A DNA stretch of 64,000 nt from Hominenteromicrobium mulieris (GCF_020687165.1 NZ_JAJEQC010000006.1); one strand, 5' to 3'; numbered from the stretch's first letter, positions 6,939 to 16,003 are shown. Translations and numbers: made by a program. Notes: generated from the sequence alone by a model not told the origin.

Positions 6939-8131
6939 GCATGAACGATAACCGGAACCACACGCCCGCTGGGCAGCCGGTGACGCAGCCGCTTTATAAC
7001 GGGCAGCCGGTGTATACCGCGCCGCAGAATCCCGCGCCGGTGCAGAACCCGACGCCGGTGTATACATATCCGCCGCAGGGCGGGAACGGCGCGCCCGTTT
7101 ATGCACAGCCGGTGCAGCAGCCCGTATATTACGCACCCGTACAGCCGCCGAAGTGGGCGGACCCCGCGCGTTTGGAGCAAAAGGAGCTGCGCCGCGCGGC
7201 CTCCCGCCTTTCGTTTGCGACCATGACCTCTTTGCCGATACAGGTTTTGTGGACGACGCTTGCAACGCTGATTTTAACGGTGTGCGGCGTGAATTTTATG
7301 GGGCCGAACACCATTGGCGACTTTCCGCCGACGGCGTATTACCTTATTTCGTCCATTGCATCGTTCTTATCCATTGTGCTGCCGTTCTCATTTTTTCTGT
7401 TCTTTGGGAAAAGAAAGCTTTCGGACACGGTGCTTGTGGAGAAAAACGGTGTGCTGAACAGTGTTTTGCTCGTCTTTGCGGGCCTTGCCGTCAGTGTTTT
7501 GATGAACATTCCCGCAAACCTCATCTCGCAGCTTTTGGAGGGCGCGGGGCTGAACGGCGACGCAAACACGGCAGACCTTTTGGCGATGACGCCCGTGCAG
7601 GCGCTGACGATGTTCGTTTCGGTCGTGCTCGTCGCGCCGGTGACGGAGGAATTTGCGTTCCGCAGCGTGACGACGGCCGTCATGCGCCGCTGGGGTGACT
7701 GGCCCGCGGTGATCTTCTCCGCACTGATCTTCGGCATGGCGCATTACAGCATTCAGTCCTTGCCCGTGGTGCTTATGGCGGGCTTTGTAATGGCGCTTTT
7801 GTATGTGCGTACCCGCAACATTTGGGTGAACATTTTCGTGCACATGCTCAATAATCTGCTTGCGACGCTGCCCATCGCCCTTGAGGGGCTTGTGGGCGCG
7901 GATGCGGCGAATATCGCGAGCAATTTGCTGACGTATATCGTGTACGGCTTGGGGCTGATTGCGCTTGTGGTGCTGCTTATCCGCAATTTCACCGGTCATA
8001 AGGTGTTCCGCACGCCCATGCAGCGCGGCGTACCGGTACGCGGAAAGGCGTTGTGGATGTTCGTGAATCCCGGTTTCATCTGCTACTATGTGCTGTTTGT
8101 TGTAATGTGTATCGTGACGCTGTATTCGTAA
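6935..8131 (+). CDS. CPBP-family intramembrane metalloprotease (CAAX/Abi type)
   Basis: A 398-residue protein. Residues 1-75 form a low-complexity cytoplasmic region rich in Pro, Gln, Tyr and Asn with repeated QPV/NP blocks. About eight membrane segments follow. The protease signature is clear: TEEFAFRSV (the EExxxR motif) near residue 230, then FGMAHYS (FxxxH) about 30 residues later, and a later HMLNN segment giving another metal-ligand His. Bacterial members are linked to peptide processing, bacteriocin immunity or protein-protein roles. No bacteriocin gene is visible nearby. The start overlaps the upstream gene by four bases. Confidence 0.85.
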   Translation: MSMNDNRNHTPAGQPVTQPLYNGQPVYTAPQNPAPVQNPTPVYTYPPQGGNGAPVYAQPVQQPVYYAPVQPPKWADPARLEQKELRRAASRLSFATMTSLPIQVLWTTLATLILTVCGVNFMGPNTIGDFPPTAYYLISSIASFLSIVLPFSFFLFFGKRKLSDTVLVEKNGVLNSVLLVFAGLAVSVLMNIPANLISQLLEGAGLNGDANTADLLAMTPVQALTMFVSVVLVAPVTEEFAFRSVTTAVMRRWGDWPAVIFSALIFGMAHYSIQSLPVVLMAGFVMALLYVRTRNIWVNIFVHMLNNLLATLPIALEGLVGADAANIASNLLTYIVYGLGLIALVVLLIRNFTGHKVFRTPMQRGVPVRGKALWMFVNPGFICYYVLFVVMCIVTLYS

Positions 8132-8139
8132 GGGGACAT

Positions 8140-8634
8140 ATGCCGTATAATGCCATGAAAAACCGCGCGTTTGTGCCGGAGGAAAAGTTCATGCGCGAGG
8201 CGCTTTCGCTTGCGGAAGAAGCCTTTTCGGCAGGTGAAGTGCCGGTGGGCGCCGTTGTTGTGAAGGACGGCAAAGTCATCGGGCGTGGGCGGAATCGGCG
8301 AGAAGAGCATCAGAGTGTGCTTGGCCATGCGGAGCTGGAAGCGATGGAACAGGCGGCAAAAGTGCTCGGCTCCTGGCGGTTGACCGGCTGTACGCTGTAT
8401 GTGACGCTGGAGCCGTGTCCCATGTGTGCGGGCGCGACGGTAAACGCCCGCGTGGACCGCATTGTGTTCGGCACGGAAGACGAAGCTATGGGTGCGTGCG
8501 GCACGGCTGTGTCGGTGACGTCGCTCAAAAATGCCTTTAAACCCGAATTATACCGAGGATTGCTGTGTGAAGAATGCACGGCAATCCTGCGCCGGTTCTT
8601 CAAAGCCAGACGCGCGGAACGAACCGAAAAATAA
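8140..8634 (+). CDS. tadA: tRNA-specific adenosine deaminase TadA
   Basis: Converts A34 to inosine in the anticodon of tRNA-Arg(ACG), so that one tRNA reads CGU, CGC and CGA. The 164-residue deaminase has the zinc site in order: HAE (His63, with catalytic Glu65) and PCPMC (Cys93 and Cys96). AAGGGGA lies just before the ATG at 8140. A longer frame open to 8053 would overlap the previous gene deeply and is not favoured. It starts 8 bases after the CPBP gene and is followed at once by a strong terminator, so it ends the htpG operon. Confidence 0.93.
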   Translation: MPYNAMKNRAFVPEEKFMREALSLAEEAFSAGEVPVGAVVVKDGKVIGRGRNRREEHQSVLGHAELEAMEQAAKVLGSWRLTGCTLYVTLEPCPMCAGATVNARVDRIVFGTEDEAMGACGTAVSVTSLKNAFKPELYRGLLCEECTAILRRFFKARRAERTEK

Positions 8635-8637
8635 AAG

Positions 8638-8680
8638 ACCCGCATTGCAAACGGAATTTCCGGCTGCAATGCGGGTTTTT
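8638..8680 (+). terminator. Intrinsic terminator after tadA
   Basis: A perfect 12-bp stem, ACCCGCATTGCA with TGCAATGCGGGT, is followed by a run of T ending at 8680. It closes the htpG-tadA unit and faces the convergent ATP-grasp gene. Confidence 0.85.
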
Positions 8681-8705
8681 GCGTATGATTTTAAAATTAT
8701 GTAAA

Positions 8706-9737
8706 CTAAAACTCCGGGATGATGGAGCGGACGAGGGGGCGGAGGCCGGTGCCGGGGTTCTCCTGCTGGTGGTAGATCTGCCCGTCGTAGGCGGGGAGGT
8801 TGTTGCCTTCCACCAAAACGGGACCGGTGGGGGTGATGCCCACGTCCCAGCCGACGTACCGCATGTCGGGGCGGATCTTCGCGGCTTTTTTGCACAGCGC
8901 AATCGCTTCATCAAAATATGGCACGCGGAAGTTTATGAATGGCGTGCAGGTATCGGGGTGCATGTCGAAATACATGCCGGTTTTATCGGACATAGCGGGG
9001 CGGCGGATGACACCGTCGTCGCAGATGAGCGCGTTGAGCCCGCCGCTTGTGGTGTTATCTACAAATGAGCCGTGGCGGCCCGTGCGCACAAAGCTGTACA
9101 GCACATGCACGTCGCCTTTGTCATCTGTTAAGGTGCAGACGCGCAGGGTGTTGAGCGAATACGGATACAGCGCGCTCATTTCCGGGTGCTGTTGTAAGGC
9201 TTCCTCCACGAGCAGTAAGCCGTTTTGCACCCAGTTTTCGCGCAGCCTTTTCACGGCCTCTCGGTCGTTTAAATCGGTCCCGGCGCTGTCAAAGCGTTTG
9301 ACCCCCAGACCGCCGAAGCTTTCCGGCTCTTTTAAAAACACCACGGGGTGGTGGCGCAGAAAATCGGCAAGCGCGTCCTCACCGGCTTCATTGAGGTCTA
9401 AAAATGACCGTCCGAGGTACGGCGCAAACGTGCGGCAGAACAGCAGCTTGTTTTCAAAATAGGGGCGGTCTTCAGGGCTGTTTACCATGCGGGTCAAGCG
9501 CCAGTTATCCTGCATGGTGAAGAATGTGTTTCTCGCCTTTGCGCCGTGGATGTGCGCAAAACCGAAAATGTGGTAATCGTAAAATCCCACGTTATACCGC
9601 AAAATGCAGTACAGCATATCCGCCATGATGACGGGTGTGGGCGTTTTGGTCTCCTTTTTGACGTCGCGAACATACACCATCATGCGCTTTGCGTCAAAAC
9701 CGCGAATGCGGCGCAGTAAAAGCTCCAGCTTCAGCAT
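8706..9737 (-). CDS. Sugar-transfer-associated ATP-grasp protein
   Basis: A 343-residue protein that fits the sugar-transfer-associated ATP-grasp family (ATPgrasp_ST). The N-terminal third is helical. The ATP-grasp part has VFLKEPESFGGLGVKRFD (Lys and Gly-rich loop for ATP), LLVEEALQQHPEM, LNTLRVCTL, and near the end VGWDVGITPTGPVLVEGNNLP (metal-ligand Asp, Glu and Asn). The family is usually found in polysaccharide loci and is thought to ligate or activate a sugar or amino group. No glycosyltransferase is next to it here, so the substrate is open. It is monocistronic on the minus strand. Confidence 0.75.
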   Translation of the reverse strand: MLKLELLLRRIRGFDAKRMMVYVRDVKKETKTPTPVIMADMLYCILRYNVGFYDYHIFGFAHIHGAKARNTFFTMQDNWRLTRMVNSPEDRPYFENKLLFCRTFAPYLGRSFLDLNEAGEDALADFLRHHPVVFLKEPESFGGLGVKRFDSAGTDLNDREAVKRLRENWVQNGLLLVEEALQQHPEMSALYPYSLNTLRVCTLTDDKGDVHVLYSFVRTGRHGSFVDNTTSGGLNALICDDGVIRRPAMSDKTGMYFDMHPDTCTPFINFRVPYFDEAIALCKKAAKIRPDMRYVGWDVGITPTGPVLVEGNNLPAYDGQIYHQQENPGTGLRPLVRSIIPEF

Positions 9738-9871
9738 TTCTTAAAAACTCCTTACGAAATTCTTACAATTTTAAATAAAATACAAGAATGATTTTTGTTG
9801 ATTTTATTATAGCATAAACCTGTTTAAAAGGAAAGAAAAAGATTTGCAAATAATATTAGCAAATGCTTTTG

Positions 9872-9904
9872 CAAAGCGAAACCCCGCTGCGTTAAACAGC
9901 GGGG
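9872..9904 (-). terminator. Intrinsic terminator of the CorC-type gene
   Basis: On the minus strand CCCCGCTG, a 7-base loop and CAGCGGGG are followed by TTTCGCTTT. It lies about 33 bases after the stop of the CNNM/CBS gene. Confidence 0.75.
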
Positions 9905-9937
9905 CGCAATTAGGAACGATTTATGAATTATGGAATT

Positions 9938-11197
9938 TTATGCTTCTTCGGACTCTTCCTTTTTCGGGGACACAGTGATGCGCACGCGGGTGGCACGCTG
10001 GTACTCTGTTTCTTCTACAACGACATGCAGGTTTTCAAAATCAAAGCAGTCGCCCTTTTCGGGGATGCGATCGAGCTGCTCGATGACCCAACCGTTGATG
10101 GTGGAGGCTTCGGAATCGGACTTCAAATGGAAGTATTCAAGAAGGTCGTCAAGGTTGGTGGAGCAATCGACAAGGTATTCGTTGTCGCTGACCTTTTGAA
10201 ACGCTTCCACTACTTCGTCGTGTTCGTCCCAGATCTCGCCGACAAGCTCTTCGATGATGTCTTCCAGCGTGACGATGCCCTCGGTGCCGCCGAACTCATC
10301 CACGATGACGGCAAGGTGCGATTTGTTCTGCTGCAAAAGCTTTAAAAGCGCGGAAATTTTCATCGAAGGCGGGATGAACTCCACGGGCTTGATGATCTGC
10401 TTCACCGCGTTGCCGTCGCGCAGCACGAGGTTATGAAAATCTTTCTCATTGATAATGCCGACGATGCTGTCAATCGTCTCCTCATACACCGGCAGGCGCG
10501 AAAAGCCTGTTTCCGTAAAGAGGTCGGCGACTTCCTGCACGGTGCTCGTCTTATCCACGGCTTCCACGTCTACGCGCGGCGTCATGATATCGATGGCTTC
10601 AAGGTCGTCGAACTCAATGACGTTGTGGATAAGCTCGCTTTCGTTTTCATTGATACCGCCGTCGTGCTCGGCTTCCTCCACGATGGTGAGCAGTTCGCTT
10701 TCCGAAATGGTACGATCGTTAGAGACCTTTACGAATTTTTTCACCAGCTTTTTGATGCCCACAAGACATACGTTAATGGGCTTGAAGACGTAAATGAGCA
10801 CGTTGATGATGGGCGCGGAAAACATAGCGAACGCTTCCGGGGACTCTTTTGCGATGCTTTTCGGCGTGACCTCGCCGAAAATGAGCACGATGATCGTCAT
10901 GGCGATGGTGGAAACGGTGGGACCGTTGTCGCCGAATGCTTTGATAAACAAAACGGTGGCGAGAGAAGACGCACTGATGTTGACGATGTTGTTTCCCACC
11001 AGAACGGAAGAGATGAGCTCGTCGTAATTATCCACGAGCTTATAGGCGAGCTTTGCGCGCTTGTTGCCGTTATCGGTCAAGTTTTTGAGCCGGATACGGT
11101 TGAGCGACGAAAACGCCGTTTCCGTGGCGGAGAAATAGGCGGACAAAACGATCAGAACGATCAACGCTATGATCAACCCTGTACTGTGACTGTCCAT
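9938..11197 (-). CDS. CNNM/CBS-domain transport protein (hemolysin C / CorC family)
   Basis: A 419-residue membrane protein. Residues 1-190 are the CNNM (DUF21) membrane domain, with about four hydrophobic segments and the motif FSATETAFSS near the N-terminus and GEVTPKSIA near residue 115. Two CBS domains follow (PRVDVEAVDKTSTVQEV and PVEFIPPSMKISALLKLL), each about 55 residues. A C-terminal CorC/HlyC domain comes last. The family takes part in Mg2+ or Co2+ efflux, and CBS pairs usually bind adenine nucleotides. It is transcribed alone. The hemolysin name is historical. Confidence 0.9.
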   Translation of the reverse strand: MDSHSTGLIIALIVLIVLSAYFSATETAFSSLNRIRLKNLTDNGNKRAKLAYKLVDNYDELISSVLVGNNIVNISASSLATVLFIKAFGDNGPTVSTIAMTIIVLIFGEVTPKSIAKESPEAFAMFSAPIINVLIYVFKPINVCLVGIKKLVKKFVKVSNDRTISESELLTIVEEAEHDGGINENESELIHNVIEFDDLEAIDIMTPRVDVEAVDKTSTVQEVADLFTETGFSRLPVYEETIDSIVGIINEKDFHNLVLRDGNAVKQIIKPVEFIPPSMKISALLKLLQQNKSHLAVIVDEFGGTEGIVTLEDIIEELVGEIWDEHDEVVEAFQKVSDNEYLVDCSTNLDDLLEYFHLKSDSEASTINGWVIEQLDRIPEKGDCFDFENLHVVVEETEYQRATRVRITVSPKKEESEEA

Positions 11198-11329
11198 CTG
11201 AGAAAAAATAACCTGTCTTTCCTACAAAAAATTTGCCGCAGCCATATGCCGCTTGGCATGTATGATAATATCGTATATTACCACAATACGCGAAAAAAAG
11301 CAAATCGAAAACCTGTAAATTTTTTGAAA

Positions 11330-11375
11330 ACGCAAAAAGCGCAGGAGCTTTTCAAAACTTCCGCGCCTTTTTACA
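11330..11375 (-). terminator. Probable terminator of the lipoprotein gene
   Basis: On the minus strand AAAGGCGCGGAAG, a short loop and CTCCTGCGCTTTTTG form a GC-rich hairpin with a T run. It lies directly after the lipoprotein stop at 11381. Confidence 0.55.
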
Positions 11376-11380
11376 GAGCT

Positions 11381-11968
11381 TTATGAAATTTGTGCACGCT
11401 CTTTCGGCAAAAACGTGAGCTTTACGCGCGCCGAGCCGTTTTCGTTCGGATAGTAATAAAGGTAAAGCAGCGACTCGTTTTTACCGAGACCGCGCCACTG
11501 GTATTGTAAGGCGCAGACATTTTCGCCGCCTGCATCTTTTTGCAGCGCCGCAAAAAGCGTATCGGTATCGTCTTCGGCGGAAACGCCGTCCATGTTCACG
11601 TCGGTCGTGAACGGTCCGCCGAGCGCTTTTTCAAGCTCATCATAGCAGGTGCGCATGTATGAAAAGCCGTCATCATTCGGCGTGCACGGTACGGTGAGCT
11701 CTGCGTAGTTGAGCTTGCCGGCGGAGGTTTCATCGCCGCGGTATGCATCAAACGAGAGCTGCACATCGGCGGTTTTGCCGTAAACGTCAACGGTATAATC
11801 GGAGAGCGCCTGTTCGGTAGTACCGAGCGTTTTCAGCGCATCGGTTTTCCCCTGTCCCACAGAGCCGATAAACGTTTCGGGGAATGAGGCTTTCGAGCCG
11901 GTTGAGCACCCGACAAGGCATGTAAACATCGCCAAAAGGCAGAACATGATCGCAAATTGCTTTTTCAT
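11381..11968 (-). CDS. Predicted lipoprotein, unknown function
   Basis: A 195-residue secreted lipoprotein. MKKQFAIMFCLLAMFTCLVGC is a classic type II signal peptide, with the lipobox LVGC placing the lipid on Cys21. The mature part is acidic and has no motif that I recognise. It contains a stretch rich in Asp (DVNMDGVSAEDDTDT). I start at the ATG at 11968. A GTG at 11980 is an alternative with a slightly different upstream site. It lies between the CorC-type gene and the AT-rich secreted-protein gene, all on the minus strand, with a terminator after it. Confidence 0.7.
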   Translation of the reverse strand: MKKQFAIMFCLLAMFTCLVGCSTGSKASFPETFIGSVGQGKTDALKTLGTTEQALSDYTVDVYGKTADVQLSFDAYRGDETSAGKLNYAELTVPCTPNDDGFSYMRTCYDELEKALGGPFTTDVNMDGVSAEDDTDTLFAALQKDAGGENVCALQYQWRGLGKNESLLYLYYYPNENGSARVKLTFLPKERAQIS

Positions 11969-12009
11969 TGTCTTAACCACTCACTTGTTATGATTAAATA
12001 TTATTGAGA

Positions 12010-12768
12010 TTATGAAAATATATAGTGGTCATATAATTGCCGTCCACCAACATTTACATAGAGGATTACTTCCATACCACCATTTGCATTGATGGGAACA
12101 ATATATTGATTTGTGGGCATTTCGTCGGTTTTCGAATACATTGTATTTTTTGAAGGAGCATATCGAGTAAAATCAATTACTTTGTGCTGATCTTCTTTTA
12201 GAAGTTTATAGGAAGATGAGCTTTTTTGATATAAATCACCATATCCGCTAAACCAGAGGCGAATAGAACTGGGTGCCGTTCCAGCATCAGCTTTGTATGT
12301 GAAATATGAGCCAATCATGTGGTAATACCAACGATCCGAAATTTCAAGGTTATACACGCATGTATAACTAACTTTAATTCCCTCTTGATTGAACGGCTGT
12401 GTGTATCCGTCCACGGGTTGAATAGGAGGATTTAAAAGTTCGGCGACGGAATTGTTTTTGAAAGAATTACCATCTTCGTCAGTTGAAATTTCAAAGACAC
12501 TGGTTAATGTTTTTTTGGTGCCTTCTGTGTTTTGAATACGGAGAGCGGATGAATTGCTATCTTGTTCAATCCAGATGACAGAGTCATCTTTGATTTCGAC
12601 ATCACAATCTTCAATGAATTTGTAAATAGATTCAGGTAAGGTTTGAGCGGAAAATGTTTGAACTTTTTCTAGAGACGCCGAAGTGGAGAAAGTGGGTTCG
12701 CTTGCATATACGAATACGCTAGATAAAAGCAAAAGCATAGAAATGACTGTTGAGACCAATTTCTTCAT
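12010..12768 (-). CDS. Secreted protein of unknown function in an AT-rich segment
   Basis: A 252-residue protein with a clear Sec signal (MKKLVSTVISMLLLLSSVFVYA, cleavage likely after YASE or nearby). The mature part looks beta-rich, with many Tyr, Ser and Trp and an RWYYHMIGSYFTY segment. I recognise no family. AAAGGAG lies 6 bases before the ATG. The gene is visibly more AT-rich than its neighbours in every codon position, and the intergenic DNA on its upstream side is AT-rich too. This suggests separate ancestry. It ends 41 bases before the lipoprotein start and could be its upstream operon partner. Confidence 0.65.
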   Translation of the reverse strand: MKKLVSTVISMLLLLSSVFVYASEPTFSTSASLEKVQTFSAQTLPESIYKFIEDCDVEIKDDSVIWIEQDSNSSALRIQNTEGTKKTLTSVFEISTDEDGNSFKNNSVAELLNPPIQPVDGYTQPFNQEGIKVSYTCVYNLEISDRWYYHMIGSYFTYKADAGTAPSSIRLWFSGYGDLYQKSSSSYKLLKEDQHKVIDFTRYAPSKNTMYSKTDEMPTNQYIVPINANGGMEVILYVNVGGRQLYDHYIFS

Positions 12769-13153
12769 GAGAAACTCCTTTCATCTAAATAAACTTTAGA
12801 ATAAATTGCAAATAATTACACAGCATTTTTAATACTCAAATGTACAAATACGCATTAGAGTTTGTAAGGCGAAATTTAAAGAAGACTTTAAATGTGCATC
12901 GGAAGCACCTCAATTTAAAATAAGTTATTTGTACAAGTCAACATTAACATATATACAGCTAAATGTCAATATTATTTAGAATAAGTATTAGAAATTTTCG
13001 AGTTCAGAAATGCAAGGAATTCACCATTGATTGATAAATATTGATTGTTTTCTTCTTTGTTTTCTGTATAATAGAAAGTGGGAAACAACAAACTGCGGCG
13101 GAAAACGCTGCGGCTTTGAAACGATAGATCAGAAATGAAAAAAGGAGAACCTT
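12769..13153. other. AT-rich intergenic region between the secreted-protein gene and hflX
   Basis: This 385-base gap separates divergent genes. It is strongly AT-rich. On the plus side it holds the hflX promoter near 13045-13072. A short inverted repeat, ATTTAAAG with CTTTAAAT, lies near 12876-12896. I see no further gene, RNA or repeat in it. Confidence 0.5.
13045..13072 (+). promoter_or_regulatory. Promoter of hflX
   Basis: TTGTTT (13045-13050), a 16-base spacer and a perfect TATAAT (13067-13072) lie about 80 bases before the hflX ATG. Confidence 0.55.
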
Positions 13154-14428
13154 ATGAATTATACGGAAAACGTAATCGTGCCGGAGCGCACGCTTTTGGT
13201 CTCGCTGGACACGGGCGAGTATGACGCGGAGGAATCGCTGCGCGAGCTGTGGGAGCTTGCAAAAAGCGGCGGCGCGGAGCCTATTGCGACGATGATGCAG
13301 AAGCGCCCCTCCCCGGAGACCGCGACGTGTGTAGGCAGCGGTATGGTGGAGGAAATTCGGAATTTCTGTGAGAACAACGAGATTGAGCTGATTATTTTTG
13401 ACCGCGAGCTGACGCCGACGCAGATCCGCAACCTTGAAAATGCGACAGACGTGCGCGTTGTGGACCGCACGATGCTGATCCTCGATATTTTTGCGCAGCG
13501 TGCGCAGAGCCGCGCAGGTAAGGTGCAGGTGGAAGCGGCGCAGCTGAAATACCTTCTGCCACGTTTGACCGGCAAAGGCACGGCGCTTTCGCGTCTCGGC
13601 GGCGGCATCGGCACGCGCGGCCCGGGCGAAACGAAGCTGGAGACCGACCGCCGACACATTCGCCGCAGAATTGAAGCGCTGCGCGAGCAGTTGAAGAAAA
13701 TTGAAGTCGGCCGCCACGAAACGCAGCGCCGCCGCGAAAAGGACGGCACGGTGACGGTGGCGCTTGTCGGCTACACGAACGCGGGCAAATCGACCTTGAT
13801 GAATCTCTTGACGCAAGCGGGCGTTTTGGCGGAGGATAAGCTTTTCGCGACGCTGGACCCCACGGCGCGCGCGTTGAAGCTGCCCGGCGGCAAGACCGTT
13901 ATGCTCATCGATACGGTCGGCCTTGTGCGCCGCTTGCCGCACCATTTGGTGGAGGCGTTTCGCTCCACGTTGGAGCAGGCTGCAACGGCGGACATCATTT
14001 TGAACGTGTGCGATGCTTCCAGCCCCGAAGCGCGCACGCACTTGGACGTGACAAATGAAATTTTGCAGAGCCTCGGCTGCGGTGACCGCCCGGTTATCCC
14101 GGTGCTCAATAAATGGGATCTTGTGGGCGATGCGGACAGCGCTTTGCATTTGACGGGCGCGGTGCGCATCAGTGCGCTGAAAAACGAAGGCATCCCGGCG
14201 CTTTTGCAGGCGATTGAAGATAACCTGCCGGTGAAGCCTGTGGACGTGACGGCGCTGCTGCCGTTTGCAAAGACGGGCATTGCGGCACAGCTGAGAAAAG
14301 TGGGCGCGCTCGTCTCCGAAGAATACGTGCCGGAAGGGCTCCTTATTCATGCCCGTGTGGAGCCGCGCGAAATGGCGCTGATAAAGCCCTATATCGTAGA
14401 AAACAATTCCGAAAGCGAAAATGTATAA
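13154..14428 (+). CDS. hflX: GTPase HflX (ribosome-splitting factor)
   Basis: A 424-residue GTPase that binds the 50S subunit and splits stalled or stressed ribosomes. The N-terminal HflX domain (to about residue 190) has AQLKYLLPRL and GGGIGTRGPGETKLETDRR, the family signature, then a basic coiled segment. The G domain has GYTNAGKST (G1), DTVG (G3) and NKWD (G4). An AAAGGAG site precedes the ATG. It has its own promoter in the AT-rich gap and is followed by the argG regulatory region, so it appears monocistronic. Confidence 0.95.
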   Translation: MNYTENVIVPERTLLVSLDTGEYDAEESLRELWELAKSGGAEPIATMMQKRPSPETATCVGSGMVEEIRNFCENNEIELIIFDRELTPTQIRNLENATDVRVVDRTMLILDIFAQRAQSRAGKVQVEAAQLKYLLPRLTGKGTALSRLGGGIGTRGPGETKLETDRRHIRRRIEALREQLKKIEVGRHETQRRREKDGTVTVALVGYTNAGKSTLMNLLTQAGVLAEDKLFATLDPTARALKLPGGKTVMLIDTVGLVRRLPHHLVEAFRSTLEQAATADIILNVCDASSPEARTHLDVTNEILQSLGCGDRPVIPVLNKWDLVGDADSALHLTGAVRISALKNEGIPALLQAIEDNLPVKPVDVTALLPFAKTGIAAQLRKVGALVSEEYVPEGLLIHARVEPREMALIKPYIVENNSESENV

Positions 14429-14566
14429 AGCAGTGTATACAAATGTATAATATGCGCTATATTCATTCGAAAATGCATATTTTTGAAGATTGAATTTTGA
14501 AAAATACACAAATACAAAGCCGAAAAACCCGCATGAAATCTGGAAATTTCGACAACTTTCAAAAAA

Positions 14567-14584
14567 GATGAATAAATATTCAAG
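14567..14584 (+). promoter_or_regulatory. ARG box (ArgR/AhrC operator) before argG
   Basis: TGAATAAATATTCA (14569-14582), flanked by GA and AG, is a near-perfect match to the ArgR/AhrC operator: a TGAAT/ATTCA palindrome with four A/T in the centre. It lies 9 bases upstream of the argG -35 box. Looser half-sites (TATTCATT near 14459, TTGAATTTTG near 14490) lie further upstream and could serve as weaker contacts. Confidence 0.75.
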
Positions 14585-14591
14585 AAAAGGG

Positions 14592-14619
14592 TTGATTTTT
14601 CCGGAAAACGGTGTATAAT
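14592..14619 (+). promoter_or_regulatory. Promoter of the arg cluster
   Basis: TTGATT (14592-14597), 16 bases, TATAAT (14614-14619). The ARG box lies just upstream of the -35, so bound ArgR would hinder RNA polymerase. Confidence 0.7.
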
Positions 14620-14690
14620 AATGACCGTTGAAACAAATAATTCTCCGCCGCACGATGACGGCGGTTTATGAAAAAAGGAAGGGTTACATC

Positions 14691-15929
14691 ATGGCAAAGG
14701 CAAAGAAGGATATTAAAAAGGTCGTTCTGGCGTACTCCGGTGGTCTGGATACCTCCATCATCATCCCGTGGCTGAAGGAAAACTACAACAACTGCGAGGT
14801 CATCGCGGTTTCCGCCGACGTGGGTCAGGGCACGGAGCTTGACGGTCTGGAAGAAAAAGCACTGAAGACCGGTGCATCGAAGCTCTACATTGAAGACCTC
14901 AAGGAAGAATTCATTCAGGAATATGTTTATCCCACCGTACAGGCAGGTGCGGTCTACGAGAACAAGTACCTGCTCGGCACGTCCTTTGCCCGCCCGATCA
15001 TCGCAAAGCGCATCGTTGAAATTGCCAAGGCCGAGGGCGCAGACGCCATCTGCCACGGCTGCACCGGCAAGGGCAACGATCAGGTTCGTTTCGAGCTGAC
15101 CATTAAGGCGTTTGCTCCCGAAATGACCATCATCGCTCCGTGGAGAGAGTGGAGCATCAAATCGAGAGAAGAAGAAATCGAGTATGCGGAAGCACACAAC
15201 ATTCCGCTGAAGATCAACCGTGAAACAAACTACTCCAAGGATAAGAACATCTGGCATCTGTCCCATGAGGGCCTTGACCTTGAAGATCCGGCAAACGAGC
15301 CGCAGTACAACCACCCGGGCTTCCTTGAGCTCGGCGTTTCCCCGGAGCAGGCCCCGGACGAGCCCACTTATGTGACGATTCATTTTGAAAAGGGCAAGCC
15401 GACCGCCATCAACGGCAAGGAAATGAACGGTGTGGAAGTTGTAACGACGCTCAACGAGCTCGGCGGCAAGAACGGCGTAGGCCTTGCGGATATCGTAGAG
15501 AACAGACTTGTCGGCATGAAGAGCCGCGGCGTTTATGAGACTCCGGGCGGTGCAATCCTTTACCACGCACACAATAAGCTTGAAGAGCTGTGCCTGGACA
15601 GAGACACGTTCCACTACAAGCAGCAGATCGGTTTGAAGTTTGCGGAACTTGTTTACTACGGCCAGTGGTTCACCCCGCTGCGCGAGGCGCTTTCCGCATT
15701 TGTAGATTCCACCCAGCAGACCGTTACCGGCGATGTCAAGCTGAAGCTTTATAAGGGCAACATCATTGATGCAGGTGTCACCTCTCCGTACAGCCTGTAT
15801 GACCCGGAGATCGCAACGTTCGATGAGGATGAGGTCTACAATCAGGCGGATGCAGACGGCTTCATCAACCTGTTCGGCCTGCCGATCAAGGTTTATGCAC
15901 ACATGAAGGCAAAGACCGAAAATAAATAA
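14691..15929 (+). CDS. argG: Argininosuccinate synthase
   Basis: Joins citrulline and aspartate with ATP to make argininosuccinate. The 412-residue protein has the PP-loop AYSGGLDTS (residues 14-22) and GCTGKGNDQVRFE. Length and order fit the family. I start at the ATG at 14691, with a GGAAGG site upstream. The frame is open further upstream but crosses the promoter. It leads the seven-gene arginine cluster and is followed after 74 bases by argH. Codon use here favours A/T-ending codons more than in argH, in keeping with a highly expressed gene. Confidence 0.97.
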   Translation: MAKAKKDIKKVVLAYSGGLDTSIIIPWLKENYNNCEVIAVSADVGQGTELDGLEEKALKTGASKLYIEDLKEEFIQEYVYPTVQAGAVYENKYLLGTSFARPIIAKRIVEIAKAEGADAICHGCTGKGNDQVRFELTIKAFAPEMTIIAPWREWSIKSREEEIEYAEAHNIPLKINRETNYSKDKNIWHLSHEGLDLEDPANEPQYNHPGFLELGVSPEQAPDEPTYVTIHFEKGKPTAINGKEMNGVEVVTTLNELGGKNGVGLADIVENRLVGMKSRGVYETPGGAILYHAHNKLEELCLDRDTFHYKQQIGLKFAELVYYGQWFTPLREALSAFVDSTQQTVTGDVKLKLYKGNIIDAGVTSPYSLYDPEIATFDEDEVYNQADADGFINLFGLPIKVYAHMKAKTENK

Positions 15930-16003
15930 TCCAAAAGTAGATTTAGGGTAGGCATTCATCTGCCTGCCCTTTTCTGCCATAAACGGGAAGGAAAGATTCA
16001 GCC

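Noticed and set aside
13004..14653. A 549-codon minus-strand frame opposite hflX.
   Set aside because: Shadow of hflX. The translation is Arg/His/Phe-rich and runs through the AT-rich promoter regions on both sides.
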